Assembly (NCBI GenBank): GCA_019637615.1
Contig: JAHBVJ010000001.1
Coordinates: 62,001 to 126,000 of the forward strand
Length of the DNA stretch: 64,000 bases
From: Anaerolineae bacterium
GTDB lineage: Bacteria; Chloroflexota; Anaerolineae; Aggregatilineales; UBA2796
Direction: 5' to 3'
Numbering within the stretch: the first letter of the stretch is position 1; each line of letters opens with the position of its first letter. A model generated the notes under the pieces. The model worked only from the letters and a program-made list of their open reading frames with translations. It was not told the DNA's origin and ran no database searches. Positions 25,387 to 33,730 of the stretch are shown one piece after another. The position numbers and the translations under genes are program-made.

Positions 25387-25899
25387 ATGATCACAATTGT
25401 GCAGGCAGCGAGCGAAGAACAGCTCGATCAGGTGCGGAGCCTGATGGTGGAATATTTCGAGTTCTTGCGCAAGGATGTTGACAATTATCTGACCAATTAT
25501 GACGATATAGTGCCGCTGGCGGGTTATGACGAGGAAATGGCGGGGCTGCCGGGGCGATATGCGCCGCCGGACGGACGCTTGCTGCTGGCGCACTATGAAG
25601 GCGAGGCGGCTGGCTGCGTGGCGTTCTACAAGTTTGATGACGGCGTGTGCGAGTTGAAGCGGCTGTGGACACGTCCACAGTTCCGAGGCAAGAAGATCGG
25701 TAGGGCGCTGGTAGAAGCGCTGCTGGTGGAGTCGCGTAAGGTTGGTTACAGCACCATGCTGTTGAGCACCGTCGATATTTTGAAAGAAGCGCAGTCGTTG
25801 TATCAGTCGTTGGGGTTTGTGCTAACCGCACCGTATTTCGATGGCCCAGAAGAAATGATGGCGCATGAGGTATTCATGCGACTGGATCTGACACGGTAA
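25387..25899 (+). CDS. GNAT-family N-acetyltransferase
   Basis: 170 aa from ATG 25387; the upstream part of the frame from 25300 is unlikely to be coding. Acetyl-CoA binding motif A is RPQFRGKKIGRALVEALL at about residues 100-117, followed by the motif B region SLYQSLGFVLTAPYF. Single-domain acetyltransferase; substrate unknown. Divergent from the M20 gene. Confidence 0.88.
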   Translation: MITIVQAASEEQLDQVRSLMVEYFEFLRKDVDNYLTNYDDIVPLAGYDEEMAGLPGRYAPPDGRLLLAHYEGEAAGCVAFYKFDDGVCELKRLWTRPQFRGKKIGRALVEALLVESRKVGYSTMLLSTVDILKEAQSLYQSLGFVLTAPYFDGPEEMMAHEVFMRLDLTR

Positions 25900-25923
25900 C
25901 GCGGGGTGACAAATAGCAAGCCA

Positions 25924-27753
25924 TTAGCGCAGCCAGTGTGTGCCTGAGTTGCCATTGGCGGCGGTGGTGTAATCCGCAATGGCACCGTTGAGCGTGATCA
26001 CCTTGACCGCGATGCCGCCGTCCGCTGTGCGCAGATGGACGAGCAGCGCTTGGCGGTTGGGACTCCATTCCGCCGTGAGGACTTCGCCACTCAAGGGTTC
26101 AGATACCGGATAGGGTGGCTGACCGGAGATGTAAAGATAGAGCCGCAGATCAGTCGCGCCACCGTCGAGTCGCCCGCTGAGGCTCGGTTTGCCGAGGAAC
26201 GCGTACTGACCATCCGCGATCTGGGCGGGATTTTGTATCCAGACGCCCGCTTGCAGACTGTTGAGCAGTAGTGTGAAGGGGCCGTTACGATCATTTACGC
26301 CAAGCGTGACCGTACCGTTTTCGGCGCGCGTGGCGACCCATCCGCTGCTGTCGAGAAGCCATGTGCCGGGCGCGGTGGGGAAGGTTTGCGCCTTTTCGGG
26401 TGGATCGTAGATGCCCGCGAGGACGGTGGAGAGTCCTGCCACTGTATCGACAGTGATCAGCAGTGTGCCGTTGTCGTTCGCCCATGACAGCCCAACCGCT
26501 ACACGATAAGGGTAATCGTTGGAGTCGCGTATGTAGGTATTGAGGAAGATATGGCGCGGCTTCGATCCTAGCGCGGAATCGACCACCCAGACGCCATCAT
26601 CAATGGTGGTCAGGAAGTCGAGATTGCCGGATTGCGCGCCTTCCCGCTGGACGATATAAGCCAGATAGCGACCATCCGGCGACCAACGTGCCATGATGAA
26701 GCGCTGACGCGTGTGTTTGTCGTCGCCCACGTAGGGAGAGCCGTTGATGATGGCTTGCCCCGCCGCATTGATGATCACTTGCAGTCCATCTTTGATGTCG
26801 TAATCTAGCACGACCTGCCCCTGCGCATCGCGAGGCGGCGGTTGCAGCACGCTATCCGCGATACGCGTTTGTCCGTTGGGGAGTGTTTCAAAAGTCGGGA
26901 CAACGGCGACGGAAATAGGTGTCGGCGTTACGCCGGGAACCGCGATAGGCGTGCCGCTGGTGGCGGTGAGCTGCGGGCGCGGCGTGGAGGTGATCACAAT
27001 GACTGGACGTTCGAGCGTAGCGGGTGGCTGGCTGGCGGTGGGACGCAATGTCTGCGAGGCCACGATGGCGACGGGCAGCGGTGTAAACGTCACGGGCTGA
27101 GGCGCGGAAGTCGGGACGCTGGCGATGGTCGGCGGGTTGGTGACCGTGATGGCGACTTGCTGCGCGGTGCGGGAGGCAGGCGGTGTCGCCGTCGTGGTGG
27201 CAGTGGGCGGCGGGAGCGTCAGCGAAGGAACTAGGGTAAAGCTGGCGGTCGCGCTCGGCGGTTGGGTGGCTGTGGAAGTCGCCGTTGGTGTGTCGGTTGG
27301 GCGCGGCGTAACGGTCAGAGTCGGCGGCGGTGCGGTGAGGGTCGCCGTGGCGATTACGGGCGTGATGGTAGCAGTCAAGGTGGCAGACGGTGTCACTGTG
27401 AGCGAGGGCGGCAGCGTCGGTGTGGCGGTCAGGGTGAGACTCGGCGCGGTGGTCGTCGTCGGCGTTGCGGGTGGCAGGTCAGTCGGCGTGCGGGTGGCGG
27501 AGGGCGTAAGGCTAGGACTAGGCAAGAGCAACACTTGTGTGGCGATCTGGGCGGTGGGAGTCGGCGTTTCGTAGGTCGGGATCAGCGTGGGCGTAGCGGG
27601 CACACCGGGATACAAATTGCACGCCGCCGATGCCAGCCCTAGCAGCGTGGCAACAAAGATAAGCGCTGCGTGCCGATGCAGATGGGAAGTACTGGGTGCT
27701 AAGTGCTGAGTGCTAAGTACATACAATTTCGGTGTCTGGTGGTGGCAAAGCAC
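25924..27753 (-). CDS. Lipoprotein-like protein with Thr/Pro-rich linker and WD40/TolB-like propeller
   Basis: 609 aa if translation starts at GTG 27753. The frame is open to 27927 and no ATG lies close to the signal segment, so the start is uncertain; TTG 27726 is another option. A hydrophobic segment ending LASAAC suggests lipid attachment. Then come about 240 residues extremely rich in Thr, Pro, Ser and Val (an extended wall-spanning linker), and a C-terminal propeller-like domain with ARWSPDGRYLAYIV and AEWSPNRQALLVHL. Function unknown; the domain is typical of surface-exposed PD40 proteins. Long antisense frames over the linker are artefacts of its codon bias. Confidence 0.75.
   Translation of the reverse strand: MLCHHQTPKLYVLSTQHLAPSTSHLHRHAALIFVATLLGLASAACNLYPGVPATPTLIPTYETPTPTAQIATQVLLLPSPSLTPSATRTPTDLPPATPTTTTAPSLTLTATPTLPPSLTVTPSATLTATITPVIATATLTAPPPTLTVTPRPTDTPTATSTATQPPSATASFTLVPSLTLPPPTATTTATPPASRTAQQVAITVTNPPTIASVPTSAPQPVTFTPLPVAIVASQTLRPTASQPPATLERPVIVITSTPRPQLTATSGTPIAVPGVTPTPISVAVVPTFETLPNGQTRIADSVLQPPPRDAQGQVVLDYDIKDGLQVIINAAGQAIINGSPYVGDDKHTRQRFIMARWSPDGRYLAYIVQREGAQSGNLDFLTTIDDGVWVVDSALGSKPRHIFLNTYIRDSNDYPYRVAVGLSWANDNGTLLITVDTVAGLSTVLAGIYDPPEKAQTFPTAPGTWLLDSSGWVATRAENGTVTLGVNDRNGPFTLLLNSLQAGVWIQNPAQIADGQYAFLGKPSLSGRLDGGATDLRLYLYISGQPPYPVSEPLSGEVLTAEWSPNRQALLVHLRTADGGIAVKVITLNGAIADYTTAANGNSGTHWLR
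27689..27721. repeat. GTGCTAAG-type short tandem repeat
   Basis: AGTACT and GTAC flank tandem heptads (GGTGCTAAGTGCTGAGTGCTAAG). Related copies are at 27774-27787 and 22531-22562. It overlaps the 5' coding part of the lipoprotein gene. Looks like a dispersed intergenic repeat. Confidence 0.55.
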
Positions 27754-28045
27754 GGAAAGCGCTCTAGAAAATCGTGCTAAGTGCTGAAAAGGTGATTGAA
27801 AACGCTGATTGGCAGCACGGGGATAAATTCGGCGCGCTGAAATCAGGGTAGATACCCTTGTGGAGACTAGACTGCCCGATCTCGCAGCATCGTGTTGGCA
27901 GCAAGTGTTCCGGGTAGGCATAGGCACTAGCCACTTTCTGATTTCTTCGTGCTCGGCGAATACGATCTGATTCTACGATGAACAGGCAGGGCAAAATCGA
28001 CGGCGAGCCAATGCTTCGCCATCGATAGGCAGCGTGGAGCGTCGG
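27754..28045. other. Gene-free stretch between lipoprotein and HD-domain genes
   Basis: No convincing gene. Contains a copy of the GTGCTAAGTGCTGA repeat (27774-27787) and the unassigned upstream extension of the lipoprotein frame up to 27927. It lies upstream of the lipoprotein gene and downstream of the HD gene, both minus strand, so it should hold the lipoprotein promoter. I see no strong consensus. Confidence 0.5.
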
Positions 28046-28795
28046 TTAAGCCTTTTTCGGTATGGATTGTGCCACTTGGGCAAATTCTTGCGTCATGGTG
28101 AGCGACGGATAGGGATCGACAAAGGCGATTTCTGTCGAAATCTGTTGCAAGAATGCCTCATAAAATTGGTAGCGCTCTTCGCCCAAGGCTTGTCCTGTTT
28201 TGGTGGTCAGCAATTGACGCCACAGACTGGCGCGTTGCAGCGGCCAACCCGAAGCCAGCTCTTGCGCGATGTCCGCCAAGCGCTGCCCGTTCTGGGTCAT
28301 GGTCATGACCGATTGCAAGATGTTGTTGACGCCGATTTTATCGAGCGTGTCAGCATCCATCAGGACGCGGGTTTCGTAATTCAGGGTACTGACGATCTCA
28401 GCGATCTGTTCCTCAACGGGAATGTCATCATCCAGATCGGTATGATGGTTGCGGATCATCACTTCGACGCGCTTGACGAAATCCGGATCGTAGCCTTCTT
28501 TATTCAGCCAGTGCCGCGCTGTCTCCGCGCCACGCGCTGCGTGGTACATCAACTGCACGGTGTAGTGATCGATGTCGTGGAACAGCGCTGCCACCTCGAC
28601 AGCGGTGCGCAGATCGTCCCCGACAACCTCACCATTCATGATCAGATCAGCGTTTTTGACCACATTCAGGGTATGCGTCCAACGCGCCGAAGCACGCGAA
28701 TCCGCGTGATGGTGCCCGAAATTTTCCGCCGAGCGAAGAATGTAACTCCGAACGTACAGCGCCATCTTTTGACGCTGTTCAGCCGAGAGCGGCAT
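28046..28795 (-). CDS. HD-domain phosphohydrolase
   Basis: 249 aa, ATG 28795. The HD pattern is visible: histidine in RWTHTLNVVKNADLI, the HD pair in VAALFHDIDHY and further His in IRNHHTDLD, with a late Asp in MDADTLDKIG. Known family role: metal-dependent phosphohydrolase on nucleotides or similar substrates. Specific substrate unknown. It stands alone, divergent from the GT39 gene. Confidence 0.82.
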   Translation of the reverse strand: MPLSAEQRQKMALYVRSYILRSAENFGHHHADSRASARWTHTLNVVKNADLIMNGEVVGDDLRTAVEVAALFHDIDHYTVQLMYHAARGAETARHWLNKEGYDPDFVKRVEVMIRNHHTDLDDDIPVEEQIAEIVSTLNYETRVLMDADTLDKIGVNNILQSVMTMTQNGQRLADIAQELASGWPLQRASLWRQLLTTKTGQALGEERYQFYEAFLQQISTEIAFVDPYPSLTMTQEFAQVAQSIPKKA

Positions 28796-28914
28796 AAACC
28801 CTCCCCAAAAAACTAAGTAGCGGGGATCAAATCGTTTTGGTCGATACCGAACTATTCTAACGCTTTTCCGCCGCGTTCAAACAAAGTGGCGGTAGGCTTG
28901 TTAAAATAACCTAT

Positions 28915-31647
28915 ATGAAACCACGCGTATTTGTGCTAGTTGCCACGTTGATATTGTTGGGCGCAAGTTTCCTCCGCCTTGCCGACCTTCACCGTTACCC
29001 GCCTGCTTTGCATTACGACGAAGCCGCCGATATGTTACTGAGCCGCGATGTGGCGTGGTTCGGGTATCGCCCGTTCCCGGTGGTAACGGCATATTCCGGG
29101 CGGGAAGCGTTGTTTTATTACATCGCCGCGCCGATGCTGCGCATTTTCGGTACAGACGTGATGGCGACACGGCTGACCAGCGCGTTTCTAGGCATCTTGA
29201 CGGTGGCGGCGACGATCGCGCTCGGCAAGGCGATGTTCAAGCATAGGGGAATCGCGCTGCTGGCGGGGGCATGGCTGGCGGTGAACGGGGCACAGATCTG
29301 GCTGACGCGGCAGGGCTTCCGCACCAGTCCACAACCTCTGCTGGAAGCGCTGGCGCTGTGGCTGCTGTGGGTGGCGCTGCGGCGTCAACAGCGGTGGCTG
29401 CTGCCGCTGGGGCTGGCGGGCGTGTTTGGCGGGTTGGCGCTGTACGTGTACATGGCGGCGCGCATCTTCCCGATCTGGTTGGCGATCCCGCTGGTGATCC
29501 TGCTCGTTTCGGATGGACAACGGCGGTGGTTGCGGGTGCGGCAAGCCTTTGTGTTTTTGCTGGCGCTGGCGATCACCGCGCTGCCAATCGCGATGTTTTA
29601 CCTGACGAACCTCGATGTGCTGACGGATCGGTTGAGTCAGCTCGCGCCGAATGGCAATACGCCGACGCTGCTGCAAAGCGTGTGGCTGCACCTCGGCATG
29701 TTCTTCATTCAGGGCGATCCGCTACTGCGCTACAACCTGTATCCGGGACGCCCGTTTTTCGACCCGATCAGCGGGATTTTGCTGGTGGTCGGGCTGATTA
29801 TCAGTGGATGGTGGCTGTTCACGCGGCTACCGGCTGTTGATCGGGCGACGATGGGCGCGGTGCTGCTGTCGCCGCTGCTGGTGATCCCCAGCGTGATCGC
29901 GGTCAATGGTTTGCCGCCGAGTCATATGCGGTCGGTGGCGATGGTGCCGCTGATTTTCTTCGCGCCTGCACTGGGATTTGTGTGGTTGACGCAGCGGTGG
30001 CAATGGAGATATGCCGAGCGGGTGGTGGGCGTGATCGCGGTGGTGCTGATAATAGGACTGGGCGCGTGGACATGGCGCGATTATGAGGCATGGGGAGGCC
30101 GCGCCGATCTTTTTTATGACAGCGACGGCGATCTGGCGCTGGCGGCGGATTGGTTGGAACATAACGCGGGCAGCGTGCCGACGATTTATATCGCATCGGT
30201 ATATTATCAGCATCCGACAATACTGGCGTCGAAGCTCGATCCGGCACGGCTGCGGTGGCTGCAAGCGGATCACCTTTTCGTGCCGCCGCCCGATCAGGAC
30301 GCGCTGCTGATCATCCCGCGCTCGGTGCAGCCGCCGTCATGGGTGGACATCCTTGAACCCGCGTGGCAGGTGAAAAATGTGCCGTTGGGGCCGGATGGAC
30401 AGCCCGCGTTCACAGCTTATCACTTCCCGACGGATGCGCAGTTGGCGATTGATGAGCGACCAATCGCGAATATTGGCGGGATGCTAGAGTTGCAGCATTT
30501 CGACGCGACACCAGCTAGCGCGGGCGAGAAGACGCAAATCACGCTAGTGTGGCGTATTTTGCGCGAGATGGGACGGGATGACCTCGCGCCGGTGGTGACG
30601 GTCACGGATGCGTGGGATAACGAGATCACGCGGGTGCAGCCATATTTTGAGTACAGCGGGACGTGGAAAACGGGCGAACGGCTTGTCCAGCGGCTTAGTG
30701 TGCCGATTCCGGCTGGCAACCCGCCGGGAGAATATCAGGTGAAGGTGACGTGGATCGGCAAAGCCAAGGCGAATGATTATTTGCCCGTGCTGGATACCGA
30801 ACGGCGATTCGCGGGCGTGTGGCTGACGCTGCGAGGGTTGACGGTGAATATGGGTGCGCCAACTGTGATCACGGTTGATGCGTCGGCGCGAGAGGTGATG
30901 CCGGGGTTGTTTGTGATGCAAGCGCCAACATTGCCAACGTCAATCGGGCAGGGGATGCCGTTGAATTTCGCGGTGGAGTGGTACGCGCAAGAAAGCCAAC
31001 TGAGGGCGGCTCCTCTCACGCTGACCGCGCAGCCAAGCAGCGGTGAACCGATCACGTTGTGGAGTGGCGATCCTGTCCACAACACGTATCCGATCAACCA
31101 GTGGCGAGCGGGTGAAGGCGTGATAGACCGCTATTCGATCCGTATTCCGCCCGATTTCCCCGCTGGCGAGTACACGGTGAGTATGACGGCGCGAGGCGCG
31201 ATCCAGCCCGTGTTCGCGGAACCGCTGCAAGTCGAGGCCGTCGAGCGGCACTTTGACGTGCCGACGCTGGCTAATCCGATGTCGATTCGCGCGGGGAACA
31301 CGATCTGGCTGCGCGGGTACGAGGTGACGCGGGCGGATGAGACGCACATCACGGTCACGCTGGCATGGCAAGCCAGCCAGCCACCCGATCGTGATTACAC
31401 CGTGTTCATACATGTCGTCGGCCCCGATGGGACGAACTTCACCCAGATCGATCAACAGCCACCACGCCCGACCAGCCAATGGATCGCCAACGAAGTGAGC
31501 GTCGTCACGTATACGTTGGCGATCCCAGACGGCGCGTATGAGCTACGCGCGGGGATGTACCTGCAAGAGAACGGCTTGCGCTTGCCGCTGACCGACAGTA
31601 CAGGACAGGCGCTCGGTGATGCGCTGACACTGACGCCGCCGGAGTAG
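28915..31647 (+). CDS. GT39/ArnT-like integral membrane glycosyltransferase with large C-terminal domain
   Basis: 910 aa. A GT-C fold is shown by an N-terminal helix, an acidic first loop with LHYDEAADMLLSRD, and about ten further hydrophobic helices to residue 400. A second half of about 500 residues is soluble and beta-rich, predicted outside the membrane, with repeated all-beta modules (for example TQITLVWRILREMGRDDLAPVV and AWQASQPPDRDYTVFIHVVGPDG). Typically transfers sugars from a lipid carrier. Acceptor unknown. It is followed by a hairpin repeat acting as terminator. Confidence 0.82.
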   Translation: MKPRVFVLVATLILLGASFLRLADLHRYPPALHYDEAADMLLSRDVAWFGYRPFPVVTAYSGREALFYYIAAPMLRIFGTDVMATRLTSAFLGILTVAATIALGKAMFKHRGIALLAGAWLAVNGAQIWLTRQGFRTSPQPLLEALALWLLWVALRRQQRWLLPLGLAGVFGGLALYVYMAARIFPIWLAIPLVILLVSDGQRRWLRVRQAFVFLLALAITALPIAMFYLTNLDVLTDRLSQLAPNGNTPTLLQSVWLHLGMFFIQGDPLLRYNLYPGRPFFDPISGILLVVGLIISGWWLFTRLPAVDRATMGAVLLSPLLVIPSVIAVNGLPPSHMRSVAMVPLIFFAPALGFVWLTQRWQWRYAERVVGVIAVVLIIGLGAWTWRDYEAWGGRADLFYDSDGDLALAADWLEHNAGSVPTIYIASVYYQHPTILASKLDPARLRWLQADHLFVPPPDQDALLIIPRSVQPPSWVDILEPAWQVKNVPLGPDGQPAFTAYHFPTDAQLAIDERPIANIGGMLELQHFDATPASAGEKTQITLVWRILREMGRDDLAPVVTVTDAWDNEITRVQPYFEYSGTWKTGERLVQRLSVPIPAGNPPGEYQVKVTWIGKAKANDYLPVLDTERRFAGVWLTLRGLTVNMGAPTVITVDASAREVMPGLFVMQAPTLPTSIGQGMPLNFAVEWYAQESQLRAAPLTLTAQPSSGEPITLWSGDPVHNTYPINQWRAGEGVIDRYSIRIPPDFPAGEYTVSMTARGAIQPVFAEPLQVEAVERHFDVPTLANPMSIRAGNTIWLRGYEVTRADETHITVTLAWQASQPPDRDYTVFIHVVGPDGTNFTQIDQQPPRPTSQWIANEVSVVTYTLAIPDGAYELRAGMYLQENGLRLPLTDSTGQALGDALTLTPPE

Positions 31648-31674
31648 GCTTATTTCATTCATCGTATGCAGACC

Positions 31675-31718
31675 CTCATCCCCCAACCCCTTCGCCCTGA
31701 GAGAGAAGGGGAGATGAG
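31675..31718. terminator. Convergent hairpin terminator (CCCTCATCCCC-type repeat)
   Basis: CTCATC / GATGAG outer arms (31675-31680, 31713-31718) and CCCCTTC / GAAGGGG inner arms (31687-31693, 31705-31711). It lies between convergent genes and resembles a dispersed intergenic repeat of the CCCTCACCCC kind. Confidence 0.6.
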
Positions 31719-31736
31719 CTATGTGTGTAACAGCAG

Positions 31737-32579
31737 TTAGTGTATGCCCGCCAGAAATGCCAGTACGGATTGGTTGAAGACGGCGGGCTGTTCCAAATTG
31801 ATGAGGTGGGCAGCGCCCTGTACGGTAATAAGCCGTGCGTCCGCGATTTTGTCCGCCAGCACTGAGCCGACTTTCACGATGTCGGGATCGTCACGGTCGC
31901 CTACGATGACCAGCGTAGGGACTTTGATCTCGCCCAAGCGCTCGATCTGGGGTTGGGGAGGTTCGGCGGGTTCCGAGGTGGTGGACGCTGGTCCGGGCAT
32001 GTCGCCAACATTTTCGGGCGGAAAGAAGTTGACAAAAGTGTAGGTTTCCAGCATGTGGCGGACGCGTTCACGCACTGGCGGCGCGGCGGGCGAAACGGGG
32101 CCATCGACTACCCAATATAAAAATTCTTCGCGGGCGCTGGCGAAATCACGCGCTTGTACGAACTCGTAGAAGCGCTGCCAGTTGTGCTCACTTTGCGAAG
32201 AATACTCGAAGCCTTCGAGCGCGGACGAGACAAGCGTGAGCGATTTAACACGCGAGGGGAAGGTGAGCGTAAAGTTCAAGGCGAGTTCCGCGCCGATGGA
32301 CAGCCCCAAAAGATGCGCTTGCTGGATGCCGAGATAGTCCAGCAGCGCGTTGAGATCGTCGGCGTCGGAGGCCGTCACTTGCTTCGACTGACCGAAGCCG
32401 CTGAGATCATAGCGAATCACCTGATAGCGATCTTTGAAGGCGGCGACTTGCTCATCCCACATGCCGCTGTGCAGTGCCAACGAGTGAATCAGGATCAGCG
32501 GTTCACCGTGTCCGCTGATTTCGTAATAAAGCTCGACTCCGTTGATGGGCGCGAAACCCTGTTTAGCTTGATTTGTCAT
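31737..32579 (-). CDS. Alpha/beta-fold hydrolase
   Basis: 280 aa. Nucleophile elbow GLSIGAEL (GxSxG, Ser at about residue 97), oxyanion region LIHSLALHSGMWDEQ, and a late His in QGAAHLINLEQPAVF. An acid is in VGDRDDPDIV. Catalytic triad residues therefore look complete. It resembles 3-oxoadipate enol-lactonase-like hydrolases, but substrate cannot be stated. Divergent from the WYL regulator, which may control it. Confidence 0.88.
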   Translation of the reverse strand: MTNQAKQGFAPINGVELYYEISGHGEPLILIHSLALHSGMWDEQVAAFKDRYQVIRYDLSGFGQSKQVTASDADDLNALLDYLGIQQAHLLGLSIGAELALNFTLTFPSRVKSLTLVSSALEGFEYSSQSEHNWQRFYEFVQARDFASAREEFLYWVVDGPVSPAAPPVRERVRHMLETYTFVNFFPPENVGDMPGPASTTSEPAEPPQPQIERLGEIKVPTLVIVGDRDDPDIVKVGSVLADKIADARLITVQGAAHLINLEQPAVFNQSVLAFLAGIH

Positions 32580-32659
32580 GACATTTTTGCCCTTTGCCTA
32601 TCGATGATCTGAGCATAAACTGATAAGAGGGCGATCTCGATCCTATTTGGCGCACCAAG

Positions 32660-33619
32660 ATGCAACATCCGACTACCCGCGTGCTAACCGTACTTGAACT
32701 GCTGCAAGCATACCCGCAGATTACCGGGCGCGAACTCGCCGCGCGACTCGAAGTTGATGTGCGCACGGTGCGGCGCTATATCACGATCTTGCAAGACCTC
32801 GGCATTCCGGTGGAGGCGGAACGCGGGCGATACGGCGCGTACCATCTGAGTCCGGGCTTCAAGCTGCCGCCGCTGATGTTCAACGATGATGAAGCGTTGG
32901 CTGTCACGCTGGGGCTGCGGTTGACCAAGCAGCTACGCTTGAGCGCGGATGTGGGCGCAACGGACGGCGCACTGGCGAAGATCCAACGGGTGCTACCACA
33001 TGCGCTGCAAGATCGGGCGAAAGCAGTGGAAGCAGCGTTGAGCGTCAATCTGTCACTGCCTGCGTTTTCGCCGCCGGGGACGGTGGTGATCAGCTTGAGC
33101 TACGCGGTGCATTATCACCACCGCGTCCGACTGCGGTATCAGTCATGGAAAGGGGAGGGCACCGAACGCGCCTTCGATCCCTACGGCATCGTGCTGCATG
33201 ACGGTTACTGGTACACCATCGGCTACTGCCATTTGCGCGAGGATGTGCGTACTTTCCGCCTAGACCGCATCACAGAATTGACGCTGGAAGAGCGCAGGTT
33301 TGAGGCTCCGGCGAACTTCGATGCTGTCGCGGCGCTGATGAAATCGGTGGTGGAGACACCGGGCGTGTACGTGATCGAGGCGTTGTTGATGACTACATTA
33401 GAAAATGCTAACCAACTGATTCCACGCTGGCTCGGCGTGCTGGAAGAAACGCCGCGCGGGGTGCTGCTGCGCTGCAATTTCCAGCGGTTGGCGTGGATCG
33501 CGCACTTCTTAATGGGACTAGAATGCCCTGTTCACGTGATCCAACCGATTGAACTCCGGCAAGAGATGCAACGGTTGGCGGAACACGTCCGTTTGATTGC
33601 TCTAACCAATCCGCCATAA
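32660..33619 (+). CDS. WYL-domain HTH transcriptional regulator (YafY-like)
   Basis: 319 aa. N-terminal helix-turn-helix (ITGRELAARLEVDVRTVRRYITILQDLGIPVEAERGRYGAY) and the WYL domain with YGIVLHDGYWYTIGYCHLREDVRTFRLDRI are visible. A C-terminal WCX-like extension is present. Ligand unknown; probably controls the divergent hydrolase. Confidence 0.9.
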   Translation: MQHPTTRVLTVLELLQAYPQITGRELAARLEVDVRTVRRYITILQDLGIPVEAERGRYGAYHLSPGFKLPPLMFNDDEALAVTLGLRLTKQLRLSADVGATDGALAKIQRVLPHALQDRAKAVEAALSVNLSLPAFSPPGTVVISLSYAVHYHHRVRLRYQSWKGEGTERAFDPYGIVLHDGYWYTIGYCHLREDVRTFRLDRITELTLEERRFEAPANFDAVAALMKSVVETPGVYVIEALLMTTLENANQLIPRWLGVLEETPRGVLLRCNFQRLAWIAHFLMGLECPVHVIQPIELRQEMQRLAEHVRLIALTNPP

Positions 33620-33730
33620 GCTGGCTCGTCAGGCTAAATTGTTACCTCCCGCGTATAGCGTCTGAGCAGTAACTAGCCTATACTCTTTGATCATTGCGCC
33701 TGAACCGCATGGTGAGATGAGGGCTGAACG

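Noticed and set aside
26842..27642. Gly/Val/Arg-rich plus-strand frames opposite the lipoprotein linker
   Set aside because: Produced by the repetitive Thr/Pro codons on the other strand.
29188..30273. Minus-strand frames opposite the GT39 gene
   Set aside because: Gln/Arg/His-rich shadows of codons for hydrophobic helices.
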